DNA of 64,000 nucleotides from Eurosta solidaginis (Eukaryota > Arthropoda > Insecta > Diptera > Tephritidae), in NCBI RefSeq assembly GCF_040869045.1, contig NC_090320.1, forward strand, positions 247,814,978-247,878,977, given 5' to 3'. Below are positions 21,727-33,504 of the stretch, piece by piece (position 1 is the first letter of the stretch; every line of letters starts with the position of its first letter). Position numbers and translations under genes: made by a program. The notes below the pieces were generated by a model that did no database searches, was not told the DNA's origin, and saw nothing but the letters and a program-made list of their open reading frames with translations.

Positions 21727-22802
21727 AGATCTTTTAATAATTTTAATTTCTTTATTTAATCCTTTTAAACATTGTATTTGCGTTAGACACATCCTACCAC
21801 TTTTCCCCCACATCTACTTACTTTATGTATGCATTCGGTGAAAGTGGGTGGTTGTGGGTCGGTATGAAGGTATCACCTGCACAAATTTCATGAAAAAACA
21901 ATTCTCACGTATTCGTAAAGCCGTGACCAACGTTTCACGTTGATATCTCTACTGGAAGTATTTTTGGCCACCAACTCCATATAAGACCGACCAGTGTGCA
22001 TCCTTCTGCTCGTTTGCTGCGCTGTTTTCGTTGGCGCACTACTTTGCTGTCTCAACATGGGAAATTTCGTCCCGTTGCGCACCGTTGTTTCTAATCTCGC
22101 CATTGATATCTGGGCAAATTTCTCTAGCCTCTGCCAATATTTCGTTTAAACTAGCCGCCAGTGAAGCCTTAGCACCGCTCGCGCTTATTCCCCCAACTTT
22201 GCATCACTCTTTTAATTGTAATAGGGAGTGAGTATCTTTCTCTGTCAATTGCTTTTTGTGAAAAGTGTGTAAAAAGTGAATTCAACCAACACTTCTGATG
22301 AAGTAGGATGGCTTCGCGAGATTGAACGCATGTGAAGTATAGTAAGGTATGCAACATTACATTCCGTCTTTAATGATTCGAATCTAAGGATAATGCGATT
22401 TCGTTGCATTTATTCCTATTGTCCCCAATTTTTCCTTGGCCCCCAATCAACGTCCTAGATCTGGCCACTGTTACCAAACTACTTGCTAAAACATTTGAAT
22501 GCCTTAAAGGTAATTGACTAACAACCAAATTTGTGTGTGCAACAGCATTTTGTAGGTCTATCAAAGTTCGTGGAACATTTTGAAGTTTACACTTACCCAT
22601 ACTGCTGTCTATATAAATATTTGCACATTCGTACGTATGTTTGTTTACCTATGTCGGTATGTAAAGTACCTTCATATTATATACACAAGCGCCCGTCAAA
22701 TTTGATATTTTATGGTTCGTTGGTTTTATTTTACAGTTGACATTTATATGTTCGTTATTTAAAGATTATGAGTGTACATTTGTATAAATAAAAAATATAT
22801 GA
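21727..22802. other. Unassigned sequence with one exon-like open frame
   Basis: On minus, 22201-22040 is open for about 54 codons. It reads as an Ala/Glu-rich helix-like segment (ASLAASLNEILAEAREI), ending at a TAG. No family is recognised, and a splice context cannot be verified. The rest is AT-rich. A short ORF at 22531-22740 looks random. Confidence 0.35.
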
Positions 22803-23140
22803 AAAGCGCGCTAACCTCCAAAGAGATTTTAGGACGAGCTTCTCTTCCAATTTGCGCCGTGCTCCCTTAAATGTTTCTTACAAATTGGCGGGACGGGTCC
22901 TACTTGTTTTATGCCGACTCTGAACGGCAGATGAGTTTTCACTGAGAGCTTTTCATGGCAGAAGTACACTCGGAGTGCTTGCTAAACACTGCCGAGTGGC
23001 GACCCCGTTAGAAATATGTATTTTCTTCTAATTGAAAAAACTTTTTTCTAAAATTTGGATGTTGCTTTGGCCGGGGCGTGAACCCAGGATCTTCGGTGTG
23101 GTAGGCGGAGCACGCTGCCATCACATCACGGCGGCCGCCG
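22803..23140 (-). mobile_element. tRNA-derived SINE, second full copy
   Basis: Homologous along its full length to 4470-4823. The tRNA-like head is at the right (23140-23060), with GGGTTCACGCCCC as the B-box-like motif and a 'ggcagcgtgctccgcc' A-box region. The body is slightly shorter (a duplicated 'ggcatctgcaaggcag' segment is absent). No convincing TSD is found. Confidence 0.82.
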
Positions 23141-23204
23141 ACAGACATATCGTATGACTTTCTGAACGGGTCACAAAAGCGACAATTAAGGCACTTTTAA
23201 GTTC

Positions 23205-23582
23205 CACTGGCGGAATATACCCAAGGCAGGTATGTCTGTCTTAAGAGACGACTGAAGTACCAAATTGATTCAATGGGTTGTGTAGCGCAACCCTTTCAAA
23301 GGGGTTGCCAGCTCAATGTATAGCTTATCCAACCCAATTGTCAACCTCACCTACCCGTGGCTTATCCTGTTTCTGTAACAGCCGAGGCTCTGGCGACCCC
23401 AAGTTCATCATGGATCTAAGGGGTTGGAAGGCCTACGGTTTCAAGTGGTCATACTAAATCGTCCCCGAGATAATCGGTGCTTGTTACCGCAACATACCCG
23501 ATCTGCATCCGCCAAAGCACCATCAACATCGATAACACTCCGCAAAACCTCCGGGGAGTGTCTTCATCGCTACAACAACAAC
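23205..23582 (+). mobile_element. SINE-like repeat with CTACAACAAC tail (copy 1)
   Basis: Homologous to 51441-51857. Blocks in order: 'ggtatgtctgtcttaagag', 'gttgtgtagcgcaaccc', 'ccaattgtcaacctcacc', 'gaggctctggcgacccc', 'catcgataacactcc', 'ggggagtgtc' and a tail CTACAACAACAACAG. The 5' end is slightly truncated. It is more divergent than the 51.4-kb copy. This short, non-coding repeat shares its tail with the LINE at 52610-56608. Confidence 0.8.
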
Positions 23583-23619
23583 AGCGAGTACTGTCGTGGA
23601 ATGACATAGCTCCTCGTTA

Positions 23620-24262
23620 ATTATGAACTACGTTGGGTTAGGTTGAAGTGGCTGCCTCCGCTGTCCAAGCGGAGACTCACGTAGGCCGTTGTGCTACCAC
23701 GCGGGGCCCCTATTTCCTATTTCCCTACTTCCGAAGAATGTTTAGACCCCAGTGAGGCCAAACCAGCGCGTTTGCCTGATGAAACGCAAGATGTCGTTTG
23801 TGTTTGCAGATTCAAGCTCCGCAAGGCACCCAAATGAGTGTCTGTGGTGGCATCGGTACCTGGTTTTTGACAGTGCGGGACAGTGGCACAGATAGTGCTC
23901 TACGCTTTCTATCTCCTCATCGTCCCTAAAGCTGCGGCAGAGGTCATTTGTCTGTAGGCCCATATAGGCACCATGAGTGCCCATGAGACAGGCCCACTAG
24001 TGGGATTATAGAGATACGGTTTAACAGTATCACCGATTGCGATCTCTTTTCATCCAGCTTAGGCCAGATTTGCTTGGATATTCTAGATGTAGGTTCCATG
24101 GCCCATCTGGCGTTTGCTTGATCCATGAATAGAGATCGTAGGCAGTGTTTGCAGGTGTTTAGGGGAGAGCTAGCCCAACCAGCGTAGGTTATTGTTTGCA
24201 GGTTGGTGCCTTCCCTAGTTAGCTCATCCGCAGCGCAGTTTCCTGAGATGTCACAGGAAATG
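23620..24262 (-). pseudogene. LINE 3' end: RNase H C-terminus and zinc knuckle, 5'-truncated
   Basis: Read on minus from about 24260. D-I-S-G-N-C-A-A-D-E-L-T-R-E-G is the end of an RNase H domain. A segment with ANARWAMEPTS and KQIWPKLDEKRSQ follows. Then a CCHC-type knuckle begins near 23945, with E-H-Y-L-C-H-C-P-A-L, and the frame ends at a stop near 23742. Frameshifts near 23990 and 24120 break it. A 3' untranslated region ends around 23625 (AACCTAACCCAACG). It is an RNase H LINE different from the 15.8-19.5 kb element. Insertion truncated it at the 5' side. Confidence 0.8.
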
Positions 24263-25157
24263 AACTAATGAAATTTTCTGCAGGAATTGTATGCCGGTAC
24301 ATTTGGGTAGATTGTTTTTCCTTTTTATTTTGGTACAGAGAAAATATTGCCCAGGAAACCAAATAAATGAGACTGTAAAAAGGCAACTTACAAATGTTTA
24401 TATAAAAAACATATGGGTTTTCATTGCCTTTATATTTGGTCACCTTCCTTTGGTTCCTCAAGGTGCGGCATCCCATTTTGTAGTAGCTTACCGGACCGAT
24501 ATAGACGTGAAACTCAAACTGTAGTTCTGAGACCGGCTATAATGCAATATTCAAAAAGAATTGCAGTACTAGACGCACTTATCAAATTATCTGGATAATT
24601 TTTGGCAGCCGTTAGATTTAAAGCGATCAAATTTTAATAATTTTCCGTTCAGCTAGTTACTTAAAGCTTGAAAATTTGCTCAAATCTCGGAGATAATGGA
24701 AATTGAGGCAATAAAACGTTTTTCGCAACGATCGAGATATTTCGAAAACTCGTACAAAAGTGGTACAGCCTTGCGATCGAATTTTAAGAAGCTTCCCATT
24801 AAGCTAAATGCGAAAGTTGAAACTAAATTTGAGATCTTATGATTGATTTTGAAGTATCTTCACCACGGCAAGGAACTCGTAACTTAAGATATTTCACGGA
24901 CTGGATATATAAAACTAAATTTGAGATCTTAGGATCGAGTTTGAAGTACATTCATCACGGCAAGAAACTTACAACTTAATTAAAAATTATTATTTAAAAA
25001 ATTCAAATCTGGGAGAAACCTTATGCATAATTCAGAAACGACAAGATATTAAGAAAACTTGCACAGAAACGACGAAATCCACCGATCAAATTTGAAGTAA
25101 CTTTCCTCTGAGCTAGAGGCTTACGATTTTGACCATAAGTAGTCGACGACCCTGTAG
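24263..25157. other. Unassigned sequence with a direct repeat
   Basis: Two adjacent diverged copies of a ~95-bp block occur at about 24815-24910 and 24911-24985 (ACTAAATTTGAGATCTTA, then 'caccacggcaa'). Surrounding text has loosely related phrases, suggesting an old tandem repeat. No gene is seen. Confidence 0.5.
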
Positions 25158-25316
25158 TCGCACAAATTAAAAAGGTTTACACTTGTGGAACCAACGCCCC
25201 AAAGACTCAACCCTGTTGAAACAGCAAGTTTCCTCGGACTACCACTGAAGGATATTGAAGACAATTTGTGAGTAATCGCACCTCTTGGATGGGTTTAAGC
25301 ACTGCTACAACAGCAA
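25158..25316 (+). mobile_element. Relic of the 3' end of the 52.6-kb LINE family
   Basis: It matches 56462-56608. TGTGGAACCAACGCC, 'cctgttgaaacagcaagtttc', 'ggatattgaagacaatttgtga' and GCTACAACAGCAACAAC occur in the same order. An internal segment (about 25 bp) is shortened. It covers the C-terminal ~25 codons, the stop and the 3' tail. Confidence 0.8.
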
Positions 25317-25970
25317 CAACCCGGCAAACGCAACATCATCGCGATGTTTGGAAAACTCGTAACGAAATGTGCAATATTGCGAGCAATTTTGAAGAAACGT
25401 GTCTGTGAGCTAAAAACTTGAAACTTTAAATATACTCCGACAAAAACGTACTTATGTTGAGGCGATCGCGGATAACCACAAGCTGTTGCTCTCCGGTTAA
25501 AGGATATAGATCCAAATTTAAAGTTCTTATAAGAAGCATAATTTGAATGAATATACTGAAATTATGCCTTACTGTTTGCACAATCTCATTCACACCCAGT
25601 CTACATAAACTTACCCAATTCTGATTTAATTGATACTTAATTGACCTGATTTAATAAAACACATCGCAGCCTGCTGAGGCAAGGCTCTATGTGTGGTTGC
25701 CAGAGTCATTACGGAGAAGTTAATAAAAAATTATTTTGTATTAATAAACTTCTCATCAGGAAAGCTCTAAAAGCAAAATAATTTGTTAACTACTCTCTTT
25801 TCTCCTCAGCGATGACGGACATTCTATTTTTTATGAAGGAAACTTTGTATCAATTAATTTATAATAAAAACTAAATGCATATGAAGGTGGGTCTGAATCC
25901 CTTTTTACATAAATTTTTATAAATAAAGAGCATACAAACAATGAATTTCACAACTACATAACACAAATTA
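25317..25970. other. Non-coding gap
   Basis: No gene or clear repeat. Phrases such as 'ggaaaactcgtaac' echo the 24.6-25.1 kb region, so both may belong to one old repeat split by the LINE relic. Confidence 0.45.
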
Positions 25971-26974
25971 AACAAGTAAGAAAATCTAAGTTCGGGTGAA
26001 ACCGAACATTATATACTCAGCGTGAGCTTCAATTGTACATTTCGTTTCAGATAAATTACTTGTCTACATAACTCTTGGCACCGCCCGTTTAAAAGAAAAA
26101 TGTCTCCCAATTACTCTTACACAGGGGCTGAAACTGTTATTCCTTTTATAATATAAGTCCTTGGAAAACTATTAATTTTGGTCTTTAAATATATTTGGAT
26201 CAAGATAAAAATTATTTTCGGATTTTTATTTTTTAAGTCCGATAGAACTAGTTAAACTCGGACTTTTAAAAATAAAAGTCCCGAAATAAAATTTAAATCA
26301 AGACTTTTATTTTTAAGGCCGAAATAAAAGTCCAGCTTGATAACAAAGAAACGGCTTATCCGAATTAAAAAAATTTGGTACCAATCGATTCTCCTGGATT
26401 CCTAAAATTTAAGACCTTATGGACTTTTGAAAATTTCTATTAATAATACTAGTATAATGTATCATAAACAAACTAGATCGAAAATCTCGTAGTACAAATG
26501 GTGAACTTGCAGTGGATTTTTGCAATAAATTTCGTTCCAATACAACTATTAGAGTGAAAATTGGTAAACCGCATTCTGCTATGATAGGAAAGCTTTCCAA
26601 AAAAGAAATGGTCGTAGTCGGTCAGTAGCCGCGCCTCTTTCTGTATATAGAAATTTCCGCACAGAACATGCAATATTTGAGTATCTAAAGAAGCCACGTT
26701 ATTTAAATTTGGCACGTAAATTACTGACATTGCATGTAGTTGATCCACATAATTTTTTTGGACAATGAGATCCAATAAGATTTTTTGGACTTTCAATTGC
26801 GATAATTCGTACATACTTTGAGCATTATTTTTGCAAATTGGTAAGCTAACTTCATATTTGTATTTGTACATGCCGACGGAAAAAGTTTTAAAATGGAATT
26901 AAAGTCACACCCACTTGTATATAAAAATATCAAAACTGGCTACTTGAATTCATTGCTAAGTACGTGAATATGTC

Positions 26975-27420
26975 GGAGTTATTTCGGGATGATTTGGGGA
27001 TCCTTCCGGTATCATTCCTGGATGACTTTCGGGATCCCGTCAGGGTAATTTCGGGACTTTTTCGGGATCATTTGGGGATCCTTCCGGTATCATTTTTGGA
27101 TAGTTTTCGGGATCCGTCCGGGATCCGTGAGGTATATTTCGGGACTTTTTCGGGAGTATTCCGGGATCATTTATGGATGGTTTTCGGGATCGCGTCGGGT
27201 TTATTTCGGTATCATTTGGGGACTCTTCCGGTATAATTTCTGGATGGTTTTCGGGATCCCGTTAGGGTAATTTCGGGACTTTTCCGGGACTATTTCGGGA
27301 TGATTTTGGGACCCTTCCGGCATAATTTCTGGATAGTTTTCGGGATTTGTCCGGGATCCCGTCGGGATCATTTCGGGACTATTTTGATATCATTTAGGAC
27401 CCTTCCGGAATCCGGTTGTT
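26975..27420 (+). repeat. GGGATC-rich degenerate tandem repeat in the left arm
   Basis: About eleven loose units built from 'ttcgggatcatttggggatccttccggtat' variants, split into pieces such as TTTTCGGGATCCGTCCGGGA. The mirrored array is at 27990-28380. The apparent ORF of 90 residues (FRD-H-L-G repeats) is a consequence of this tandem structure. Confidence 0.75.
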
Positions 27421-27510
27421 CAGCACACATGATTTTTTAAATTATGAGCTTTTATGGCCATGGATTTGCTGCAAATGCCTAATGTTTGTTATTCGTAATT
27501 TTGTGTTTTT

Positions 27511-27560
27511 CTAGTCCTGAGGATGGTTTCAGATTGAAACCGAAATATCGACCAATTATA
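27511..27560 (+). ncRNA. Hammerhead-ribozyme-like core (candidate)
   Basis: CTGAGGA at 27517-27523 is followed by a hairpin of TGGTTTC / GAAACC with loop AGATT (27524-27541), then GAAA at 27542-27545. This is the order CUGANGA - stem II - GAAA of a hammerhead core. A related segment with CTGATGA is on minus at 60660-60706. Hammerhead motifs are known in Penelope-like retroelements and other retrotransposons. I could not confirm stem III or a cleavage triplet, so activity is unproven. Confidence 0.35.
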
Positions 27561-30295
27561 TAAATTATAATACCACAAAATATATGGTGTTTTATTTATC
27601 TTTGCGGCCTTGAGCTCAATAATTAACCAAGAAGTTAACATTTTGTTTTTACGTTAAATTAATTGATATGACAGGGGTGAAGCAATTACTATTCATAGAA
27701 CAAAGGAGTAAAACTACTATTAGCTAAAACCAAAGAGAATTTTTTAGATGAAAATATTGTTGCGTTTTCTTGTGTTAAGCTGGTTAAAATATTACAAAAA
27801 GTGTAGTTATAGCTATAATAGTTCGTTAAAGGATTCATTTAAAATAATCAAAAATAGAACGAAAAAGCTGTGTTATATATTAAAAATAAAACACACCGAA
27901 CTTTAATTACGAATAATTTGCAGCAAATCCATGGCCATAAAAGCTCATAATTGAAAAAATCATGTGTGCTGAACTACCGGTTTTGAAGAGTCCTTAAATG
28001 ATTCCGGAAGGGTCCAAAATGATATCAAAATAGTCCCGAAATGATCCCGACGGGATCCCGGACAAATCCCGAAAACTATCGAGAAATTATGCCGGAAGGG
28101 CCCCAAAATCATCTCGAATTAGTCCCGGAAAAGTCCCGAAATTACCCTAACGGGATCCCGAAAACTATCCATAAATGATTCCGGAATACTCCCGAAAAAG
28201 TCCGAAATAATCCTCACGGAATACCGGACGGATCCCGAAAACTATCCAGAAATGATGCCGGAAGGATCCCCAAATGATCCCAACAAAGTCCCTAAATTAC
28301 CCTGACGGGATCCCGAAAGTCATCCAGGAATGATACCGGAAGGATCCCCAAATGATCCCGAAATAACTCCGACATATTCACGTACTTAGCAATGAATTCA
28401 AGTAGCCAGTTTTGATATTTTTATATACAAGTGGGTGTGACTTTAATTCGATTTTAAAACTTTTTCCGTCGGCATGTACAAATACAAATATGAAATTCGC
28501 TTACCAATTTGCAAAAATATTGCTCAAAGTATGTACGTATTATCGCACTTGAAAGTCCAAAAAATCTTATTTGGATAGTAGTTGGCGCCACGCCCATTGT
28601 CCAAAAAAATTATGTGCATCAACTACATGCAATGTCAGTAATTTACGTGCCAAATTTAAACAACGTGGCTTCTTTAGATACTCAAATATTGCATGTTCTG
28701 TGCGGAAATTTATATATACAGAAAGAGGCGTGGCTACTGACCGATTACGACCATTTCTTTTTTTGGAAAGCTTTCCTATCATAGCAGAATGCGGTTTACC
28801 AATTTTCATTCTAATAGTAGTATTGGAACGAAATTTATTGCAAAAATTCACTGCAAGTTCACCATTTATACTACGAGATTTTCGATCTAGTTTGTTTATG
28901 ATACATTTCTAGTATTATTAACAGAAATTTTCAAAAGTCCATAAGGTCTTAAATTTTAGGAATCCAGGAGAATCGATTGGTACCAAATTTTTTTAATTCG
29001 GATAAGCCGTTTCTTTGTTATCAAGCGGGACTTTTATTTCGGCCTTAAAAATAAAAGTCTTGATTTAAATTTTATTTCGGGACTTCTATTTTTAAAAGCC
29101 CGAGTTTAACTAGTTATATCGGACTTAAAAAATAAAAATAAAGATTTTAATTCTATATGTGGACTTTTATGGAAAAAGTTCGAAAAATAAAAAGGATGCA
29201 TTATTCGGCATGATATTGCTATAGGGATACCTGAGAACTCAAACATTTTCACCTAGGACTATTTTTGACCCGGTCTTTTTCGACTCTGAAAAAAACAATA
29301 ATAATTATTTTCCGTCCCTGCTCTTACAACACTTGATAAGTGAAATATCATTGATTCAAAACTATTTTTTGCTAAGTTATAGCTTATTATTCTAGTCTAC
29401 GACTCTTTTAAACTTGTTTTATATCTCAGTTGCCGTGGTCTTTAACCGATCCCGTCCATTTTTACTATAAATATTTTCTGTTATAAGGAAAATTTGTGTA
29501 CCCAATTTTATTACGATCCGTTAATTTTTCTTCGAGTTATGGCTCCCGTAGCATAGAAAATTGCTTAGTCATAAAAGGGGCGGTGCCACGCCCATTTTTT
29601 TAAATTTTAAGTTTTTCCTATTTATTGTTATAAATCCACTTGGGAAATGTAATACTATTGTTATAAAGCTCTTTTTTGCAAAGATATAGCTTATTTTATT
29701 CGTCCACGACCCTTTTAAAAATCTTTTATATAAAAGTGGCCGTGGTTCTTAACCGATTTCGTTAATTTTAGGTTTAACGATTTTTGATTTATGATTAATA
29801 ATCTTTGTAAAATTGAGTTTATCACAAAACGGTGGTGCCACGCCCATTTAAAAAAAATTTTAAAATTTTAATCAAGAGTTTCAATATCAGTCCACGCGTC
29901 AAATTTCAACATTCTAGGTGTATTATTTACTAAATAATCAGGTTTTTTGTGTTTTCCAAAATGTTATATATATATAAAAAAGTGGGCGTGGCTATCATCC
30001 GATTTCGCTCATTTTCAATACCAATCTATTCTGGGTCCAGATAAGCTCATGTACTAAATTTGGTGAAGATATCTCAATATTTACTCAAGTTATCGTGTTA
30101 GCGGACAGACGGACGGACGGACATGGCTCAATCAAATTTTTTTCGATACTGAGGATTTTTATATATCTCGATTCCTTTATACCTGTACAACCAACCATTA
30201 TCCAATCAAAGTTAATATGATCTGTGTGCAAAGCACGCTGAGTATAAAAACACAAGTTCCATTGTACTAAAAAGCGTTATTGCCTGTTAAGGGAT

Positions 30296-31020
30296 GTTTT
30301 TTTTTAACCTAGCTAAGCAAAAAAATAGGTGTGGTTTTCAGGCGATTTCGCTCATTTTCAGAGCAAACAGTTGTAGCTATGAAAGTAATGCTTATGCCAA
30401 ATTTCGTTCGGATTGGGAGACTGTTTCGAGAAATGGCATCAAAATATTTTGGAAAGAATTACAAAAAAAGTCACGCCCATTTTCAAATTTTTTTTAAGTT
30501 TTGCTTTTATCTCAACCATACCACTACTTAGATAGAATATTAGTCAAATACCATATTTATTACAGACTTTGTTAAGGTTAGACCTTTAGGAAAAGTGGGC
30601 GTGGTCTTTAACCGATTTTGATTATCTTCACTCAGTCTATATAATTGGGCAAGGATAGTATCTCTGCCAACTTACAACGTAATATCTTTTACGACTTTTT
30701 TTCTTCTTCTAAATGTTGCTGGTGCCACGTCCATATTCAAAAATTTTTTAAAATTATGTTTTAACCGATCCTACCTGCCAAATGTCATTACCTTAGCGGT
30801 ATTCCTTTTTAATTATCTCATTTTTTCCATTTTTCAAAATTTTCGATATCGAAAAATGGGCGTGGTTATCGTCCCATTTTGCTCATTTTTAATACCAACT
30901 TATTCTGGGTCCAGATACGCCCGTATACCGAATTTGATTAAGATATCTCAATATTTGCTCAAGTTATCGTGTTTACGGACGGACGGACATGGCTTCATAA
31001 AATTTGAGCAAAATTTAAAG
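30296..31020 (-). mobile_element. DINE-like body fragment
   Basis: 'aaaaataggtgtggttttc', 'aaaagtgggcgtggtctttaacc', 'gatatcgaaaaatgggcgtgg', 'ctcaagttatcgtgttta' and a GGAC microsatellite (30977-30988) occur in the order of this element class. The hairpin terminus and the outermost microsatellite side are missing. It lies head-to-tail with 25971-30248. Confidence 0.75.
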
Positions 31021-31091
31021 AGGCTTTTAATACTATGTAAATTCCGAGCATGCTTGCATGGGTCGATTCCGATTCGATGAAGTATGTCGAT

Positions 31092-31465
31092 TAGGGCTCT
31101 TGTTAACAATCGATTATTCGACTGTTCGATTAGTCGAATAGCAACTTTTGATTAAAAAACGATCAGCTGGTATGCGATTCCACCGTAACATGCAATCGAC
31201 TGTCATTATTCGAATACTGACAGTTTCATAAACTCAATTTTTCGTCATAAGAACTGAAAATATTTTCTTCCAGTTCCGAGGACGTCTACAATATCTTAAC
31301 GAATAGCAGAACTCATAGAAAAATTACGAAAAACACTATTCGAATAGTCGACTCTGTCAGTATTCGAATGAAACAACTAGTCGATTAGTTAATCGATTAT
31401 TTTACTAAACAACTTTACCTAATCGACTTATCGTTGATACGAATAATAGATTGTGAAGAGCTCTA
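31092..31465. mobile_element. hAT-like MITE with 8-bp TSD
   Basis: The flanks ATGTCGAT (31084-31091) and ATGTTGAT (31466-31473) match 7 of 8. The ends TAGGGCTCTT and, inverted, TAGAGCTCTT continue into arms with 'acaatc-attattcg'. The 374-bp interior is rich in short palindromes around TCGAATAGTCGA and ATTCGAATA and has no ORF. Confidence 0.83.
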
Positions 31466-31473
31466 ATGTTGAT

Positions 31474-32049
31474 GTCTGAATTAACCCATACACCACCGAA
31501 GAGTTTTCTCATCGAATATTCAGAGCCGTCAGTATCCAAGTTGCTGCATAATATAGTAAGACGGCTAAGTGACTTCTAGAGCTTGATTCGCATTTTCCGA
31601 GAGAGGACTTTACTTTTCAATTGCCTTTCTGAGGCCGAAGTTGATTTTTTTGTAATCCGCTAGATTCCTAAAAAAAAATGGCGCTCACAAATTGAACTAC
31701 GCTAGTATGTGTATACATTAACCAGTCGTACTTATAGAAGCTAAAAAAAGTCTTGCGAATTGCTGTCCTTTTTTAGCTTCTTGACTAGAAGCATAAGTTT
31801 CACGTACAAATATATTACTATTTATACTGAGTTTATTCATTCATAAAATCCTGAGAAATTCGCACTTACATACAGACACAATATATACATATGTAAGTAT
31901 AGGTAAAACTATTTCACTCCTAAATTGGGCGCAATTACAATTATTTTTGTTGTATCCTTTGCATTGACGTCATATAGTACTTTGCTACATTGTATCCCAT
32001 TCCCGATAAACAATGCCGTTGACTAAATTTATGCACAATTATACATATA
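31474..32049. other. Unassigned sequence with a small hairpin
   Basis: No gene. An inverted repeat AGAAGCTAAAAAAAG / TTTTTTAGCTTCT at about 31737-31781 could form a stem of 13-14 bp with a ~20-base loop. The function is unknown. Confidence 0.5.
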
Positions 32050-33072
32050 CATTAGACCGGGTTTATACCCATACGAAATAAAATAGTTGGAAAAGTCCGC
32101 CACTAAATTTAAAGCTATGTTGAGAGGAACCCGGAAATTAAAAAACAATTTTTTTTTGTATTCTTGCAAATTGTAGCCGACATTTTTCTTTTGTTTTTAC
32201 TTGTTTATTTGAAAACCGATTTTTAAAGTTGATATGTCATTATTTTTTCTTGAGAAGCTCAACTATTCTTTTTGATGTCCTTTAGAGCTCTGCAGTTGTT
32301 TTCACATACACCCTTTGTGATAGTTTGGAGAAAAGAAAATCATAGATCCTTTAAGAAGCTACAACTGATTCTGCTCTAAAATAAGACTGAAATTAGCGAA
32401 ACCAATCGGCGAAAGGTTGACGGAATAAGTTGAAAATTTTGCATAATGAGTAGCTAATTAATTGCGAGAAAAAAATTTATAGCTTTACAAAAAATGTTAT
32501 CTATTTAAACAATTGCTACGACTTCATTTCTTTGCCTATGATAGGTCCGATTGGTTTCGCTAACTTCAGTCTTATTTTAGAGGAAAATGTCATAAAAAAA
32601 AATTTGTAATGCAATAAATTTTTTTTCTCGCAATTAATTATGTAACATTTTCAACTTATTCCGCCAACCGTTCGCCGCTAAAATAAGGGACGTCTACAAC
32701 TGGTTTAGCAGAAAAAACTGTAAGAAAACGGCTTCAGATCTCAAAAGAACCTAAGAAGGATGTATAGAGCTTTTCAAGACAAAAATTATGACATCAAATT
32801 CAAAAATCAGATGTCAAATAACCAAGTTACAATAAAAAAACTCATTTTGGCTGTATTTGCACGGATAAACCCAATTTTTTTTAATTTTCCCGAGCCCTCT
32901 CACATAAGTTTCAAATATCAAAATCGAAAAAAAGTAAAAAAAAATCAAATTTCGCAGGCTCGAAATTTTTTTTTTTTTTTTGGTTATGTGTAGTGGAACT
33001 TTTTTCTTGAGCCCAAATCCGATCGAAAAATCGATGGCGCGATATCGGTTAATAAATCGACCCAGTCTATTG
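32050..33072. mobile_element. TA-type foldback element, degenerate
   Basis: The ends CATTAGACCGGGT and, inverted, CAATAGACTGGGTCG resemble those of the MITE at 14629-15269. Inner inverted segments include 'tcggcgaaaggttgacggaataag' region (32408-32434) opposite 'cttattccgccaaccgttcgcc' (32653-32675), and 'ctaattaattgcgagaaaaaaa' opposite its complement at 32620-32642. The left flank is TA; the right flank has mutated. No transposase. A partial copy lies at 5995-6290. Confidence 0.65.
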
Positions 33073-33504
33073 TTTGTGTTATGTTCACGTGTACGCAAAT
33101 ATCATAACTTATTGTACATATGTACACACCTGTGAGTAAAAAAGAAGCAAAAGAATATTAACAAATTTCATTAAATTGTATGTATAAGGAAATCTATTTA
33201 ATTTAATTTCGAAAACGTTTTCGAAAAAAATTCGAAAACACAAAAAGTTTTCAAAAACTTTAAAAAAAGTTTTCAAATTTTGATTAAGGACTTTATAAAA
33301 CTTTTTAGTATGCAGTTTTCTTTCCAGTTCATTTTAGTCCGACAAAGTTTAAGTTTAGAGTCAAAAAAATCTAAAACAGCCCTCGGAAAAAAATTGTCAA
33401 ATGTATTTGGGCTAAAAAAGTTTTCTAAAGTTCTTAATTAAAATTTGGAAGTTTTTTTTAAGTAATTGTTCGATTCTTATCCGATTGTTTTCAAAATTGT
33501 TTTA
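33073..33504. other. Non-coding AT-rich gap
   Basis: Repetitive 'gttttcgaaaa' and 'aaaagttttcaaa' phrases suggest a simple decayed repeat. No gene is seen. Confidence 0.45.

Larger units (their letters stand above)
26122..29320. mobile_element. hAT-like long-inverted-repeat (foldback) element, 3.2 kb
   Basis: CTCTTACA flanks both sides (26114-26121 and 29321-29328). Ends read CAGGGGCTGAAA and, inverted, CAGGGACGGAAA, and the CAGGG start plus 8-bp TSD point to hAT. The arms pair over about 1.3 kb (about 26170-27500 with 27900-29170), separated by a ~400-bp spacer. The arms contain an array of CGGGATCC-type phrases and a segment resembling a DINE-like body ('gccacgcccattgtccaaaa'). ORFs in both arms are mirror images and show no transposase. 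Transcripts across it would form a very long hairpin. Confidence 0.85.
25971..30248 (-). mobile_element. DINE/Helentron-like element split by a long-inverted-repeat element
   Basis: The left (3') terminus is AACAAGTAAG with a hairpin GTTCGG/CCGAAC and the block 'atactcagcgtgagctt'. The inverse block 'gcacgctgagtataa' ends the element at 30248. The GGAC microsatellite is at 30101-30121. The body (29329-30100) has 'ggtgccacgccc' blocks and belongs to a subtype shared with 35849-36447. No satellite array is present. The element is interrupted at 26122-29320 by a foldback with a perfect 8-bp TSD. Confidence 0.8.

Noticed and set aside
26409..28912. ORFs of 90-132 residues repeated on both strands
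   Set aside because: They are mirror images produced by the inverted arms of the foldback and the GGGATC repeat. No transposase motif is present.
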